From Candidatus Cloacimonadota bacterium (GTDB lineage Bacteria; Cloacimonadota; Cloacimonadia; Cloacimonadales; Cloacimonadaceae): a DNA stretch of 5,238 nt. Where the stretch lies: the NCBI GenBank assembly GCA_028703735.1, contig JAQVMI010000158.1, positions 1-5,238 on the forward strand, written 5' to 3'. This document shows, piece by piece, positions 5,094 to 5,238 of the stretch. The translations under genes were made by a program, and so were the position numbers. The stretch's first letter is position 1; every line of letters begins with the position of its first letter. The notes under the pieces were generated by a model. That model saw only the letters and a program-made list of their open reading frames with translations. It was not told where the DNA came from and made no database searches.

Positions 5094-5152
5094 AGTCCTT
5101 GCGGCTAAAACAGATAACTGTATTGATATGGATTTACAAAGCCGCAACGACT
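5094..5152. repeat. 12-bp inverted repeat AGTCCTTGCGGC / GCCGCAACGACT
   Basis: AGTCCTTGCGGC (5094-5105) pairs with GCCGCAACGACT (5141-5152) at 11 of 12 positions. The 35-base interior contains a small ACAG/CTGT pair (5110-5113 with 5118-5121). The left arm resembles AGTCCTTTGCGCTGC at 4797-4811 in the nested palindrome, suggesting the two structures share ancestry. The right arm overlaps the right 13-bp terminal repeat. Confidence 0.65.
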
Positions 5153-5154
5153 CC

Positions 5155-5185
5155 AGACTTACAGACTTACAGACTTACAGACTTA
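5155..5185. repeat. 8-base tandem repeat (AGACTTAC, 3.9 copies)
   Basis: AGACTTAC is repeated exactly three times from 5155, followed by AGACTTA. The first unit starts inside the right 13-bp terminal repeat (..CCAGACTT), so the array looks like a slippage expansion of the element's end. Perfect identity between copies suggests recent or ongoing length change. It is non-coding here; its effect on any gene to the right cannot be seen. Confidence 0.9.
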
Positions 5186-5238
5186 AACAGCCTCCAAATG
5201 ATTATTGGCTAATATTATTATTGACGAATTTTAGGCTT
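5186..5238. other. AT-rich end of window, no gene seen
   Basis: No open frame or repeat of note lies here. AGCC (5189-5192) and GGCT (5207-5210) could pair weakly. TTGACG at 5221-5226 matches five of six bases of a -35 box, but its -10 position would fall at the very edge of the window or beyond it, so a rightward promoter cannot be judged. Confidence 0.3.

Larger units (their letters stand above)
4880..5160. mobile_element. MITE-like 281-base segment bounded by 13-bp perfect inverted repeats
   Basis: AAGTCTGGAGTCG (4880-4892) and CGACTCCAGACTT (5148-5160) are exact reverse complements at the two ends. The interior encodes no protein and consists of smaller palindromes: 4884-4949, 4994-5015, 5025-5041, 5050-5070 and 5094-5152. 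This fits a non-autonomous element, but no target-site duplication is evident at the boundaries, and each terminal repeat also forms the arm of a smaller internal stem-loop. The ends could therefore simply be two copies of a shared short repeat. A mobile origin is inference. Confidence 0.45.

Noticed and set aside
4995..5185. CRISPR array
   Set aside because: There are only two exact 13-base copies with a palindromic spacer, plus an 8-base tandem repeat without spacers. No cas gene and no regular repeat-spacer pattern.
4510..5238. tRNA or other known RNA gene
   Set aside because: The stem-loops were inspected for a cloverleaf with the T-loop GTTCGA-type motif and a CCA-ready acceptor stem. 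TAGAGTTCGCTGT resembles a T-arm only superficially, with no matching acceptor or anticodon arms.

Overview
The window holds two protein genes in convergent orientation, with two stretches of non-coding DNA (about 530 and 730 bases) densely packed with palindromes and repeats. Both genes have clear Shine-Dalgarno sequences (AAGGAGGGG and AAGGAAG). This fits a bacterium that uses ordinary SD-led initiation and argues against Bacteroidota, where SD sites are rare. The large inner-membrane RND pump implies a diderm (Gram-negative type) cell. The intergenic palindromes of the type ACGGnTTTTAAnCCGGCG with (A/G)TCCTGT..GGACGACAG resemble, from memory only, those of Cloacimonadota (WWE1) genomes. I treat that assignment as a guess.

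Layout: 1-28 may be the last codons of an upstream gene overlapping the next start. 25-3201 (+) is a complete RND-superfamily efflux permease of the AcrB type (1058 residues, 12 membrane segments, two periplasmic loops). Its proton-relay positions are altered: DN replaces DD in TM4, and Asn replaces Lys in TM10. 3202-3732 is the convergent intergenic region. It holds a 226-base imperfect palindrome made of two head-to-head composite repeat units, a 7-bp perfect hairpin, a 20-bp tandem duplication, and a pair of adjacent hairpins with complementary loops. 3733-4509 (-) encodes a 258-residue membrane protein with an N-terminal GYF_2-like domain followed by a DUF4234-like multi-pass region. 4510-5238 begins with that gene's probable promoter. 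The rest is a second repeat cluster: an 11-base-phased array forming a 14-bp hairpin, a coaxial nested palindrome (4696-4862), a 281-base segment bounded by 13-bp perfect inverted repeats (4880-5160) with smaller stem-loops inside, and an 8-base tandem repeat.

Functionally, the pump would work with a periplasmic adaptor and an outer-membrane channel. Those are not in the window, although the SD and the stop/start overlap suggest it is the downstream member of an operon. The GYF_2/DUF4234 protein is transcribed from the other strand and shows no functional link to the pump. The most notable content is the non-coding DNA, in which four or more families of structured repeats are nested in one another on both sides of a single small gene. 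I see no tRNA, rRNA, CRISPR array, transposase or phage gene.
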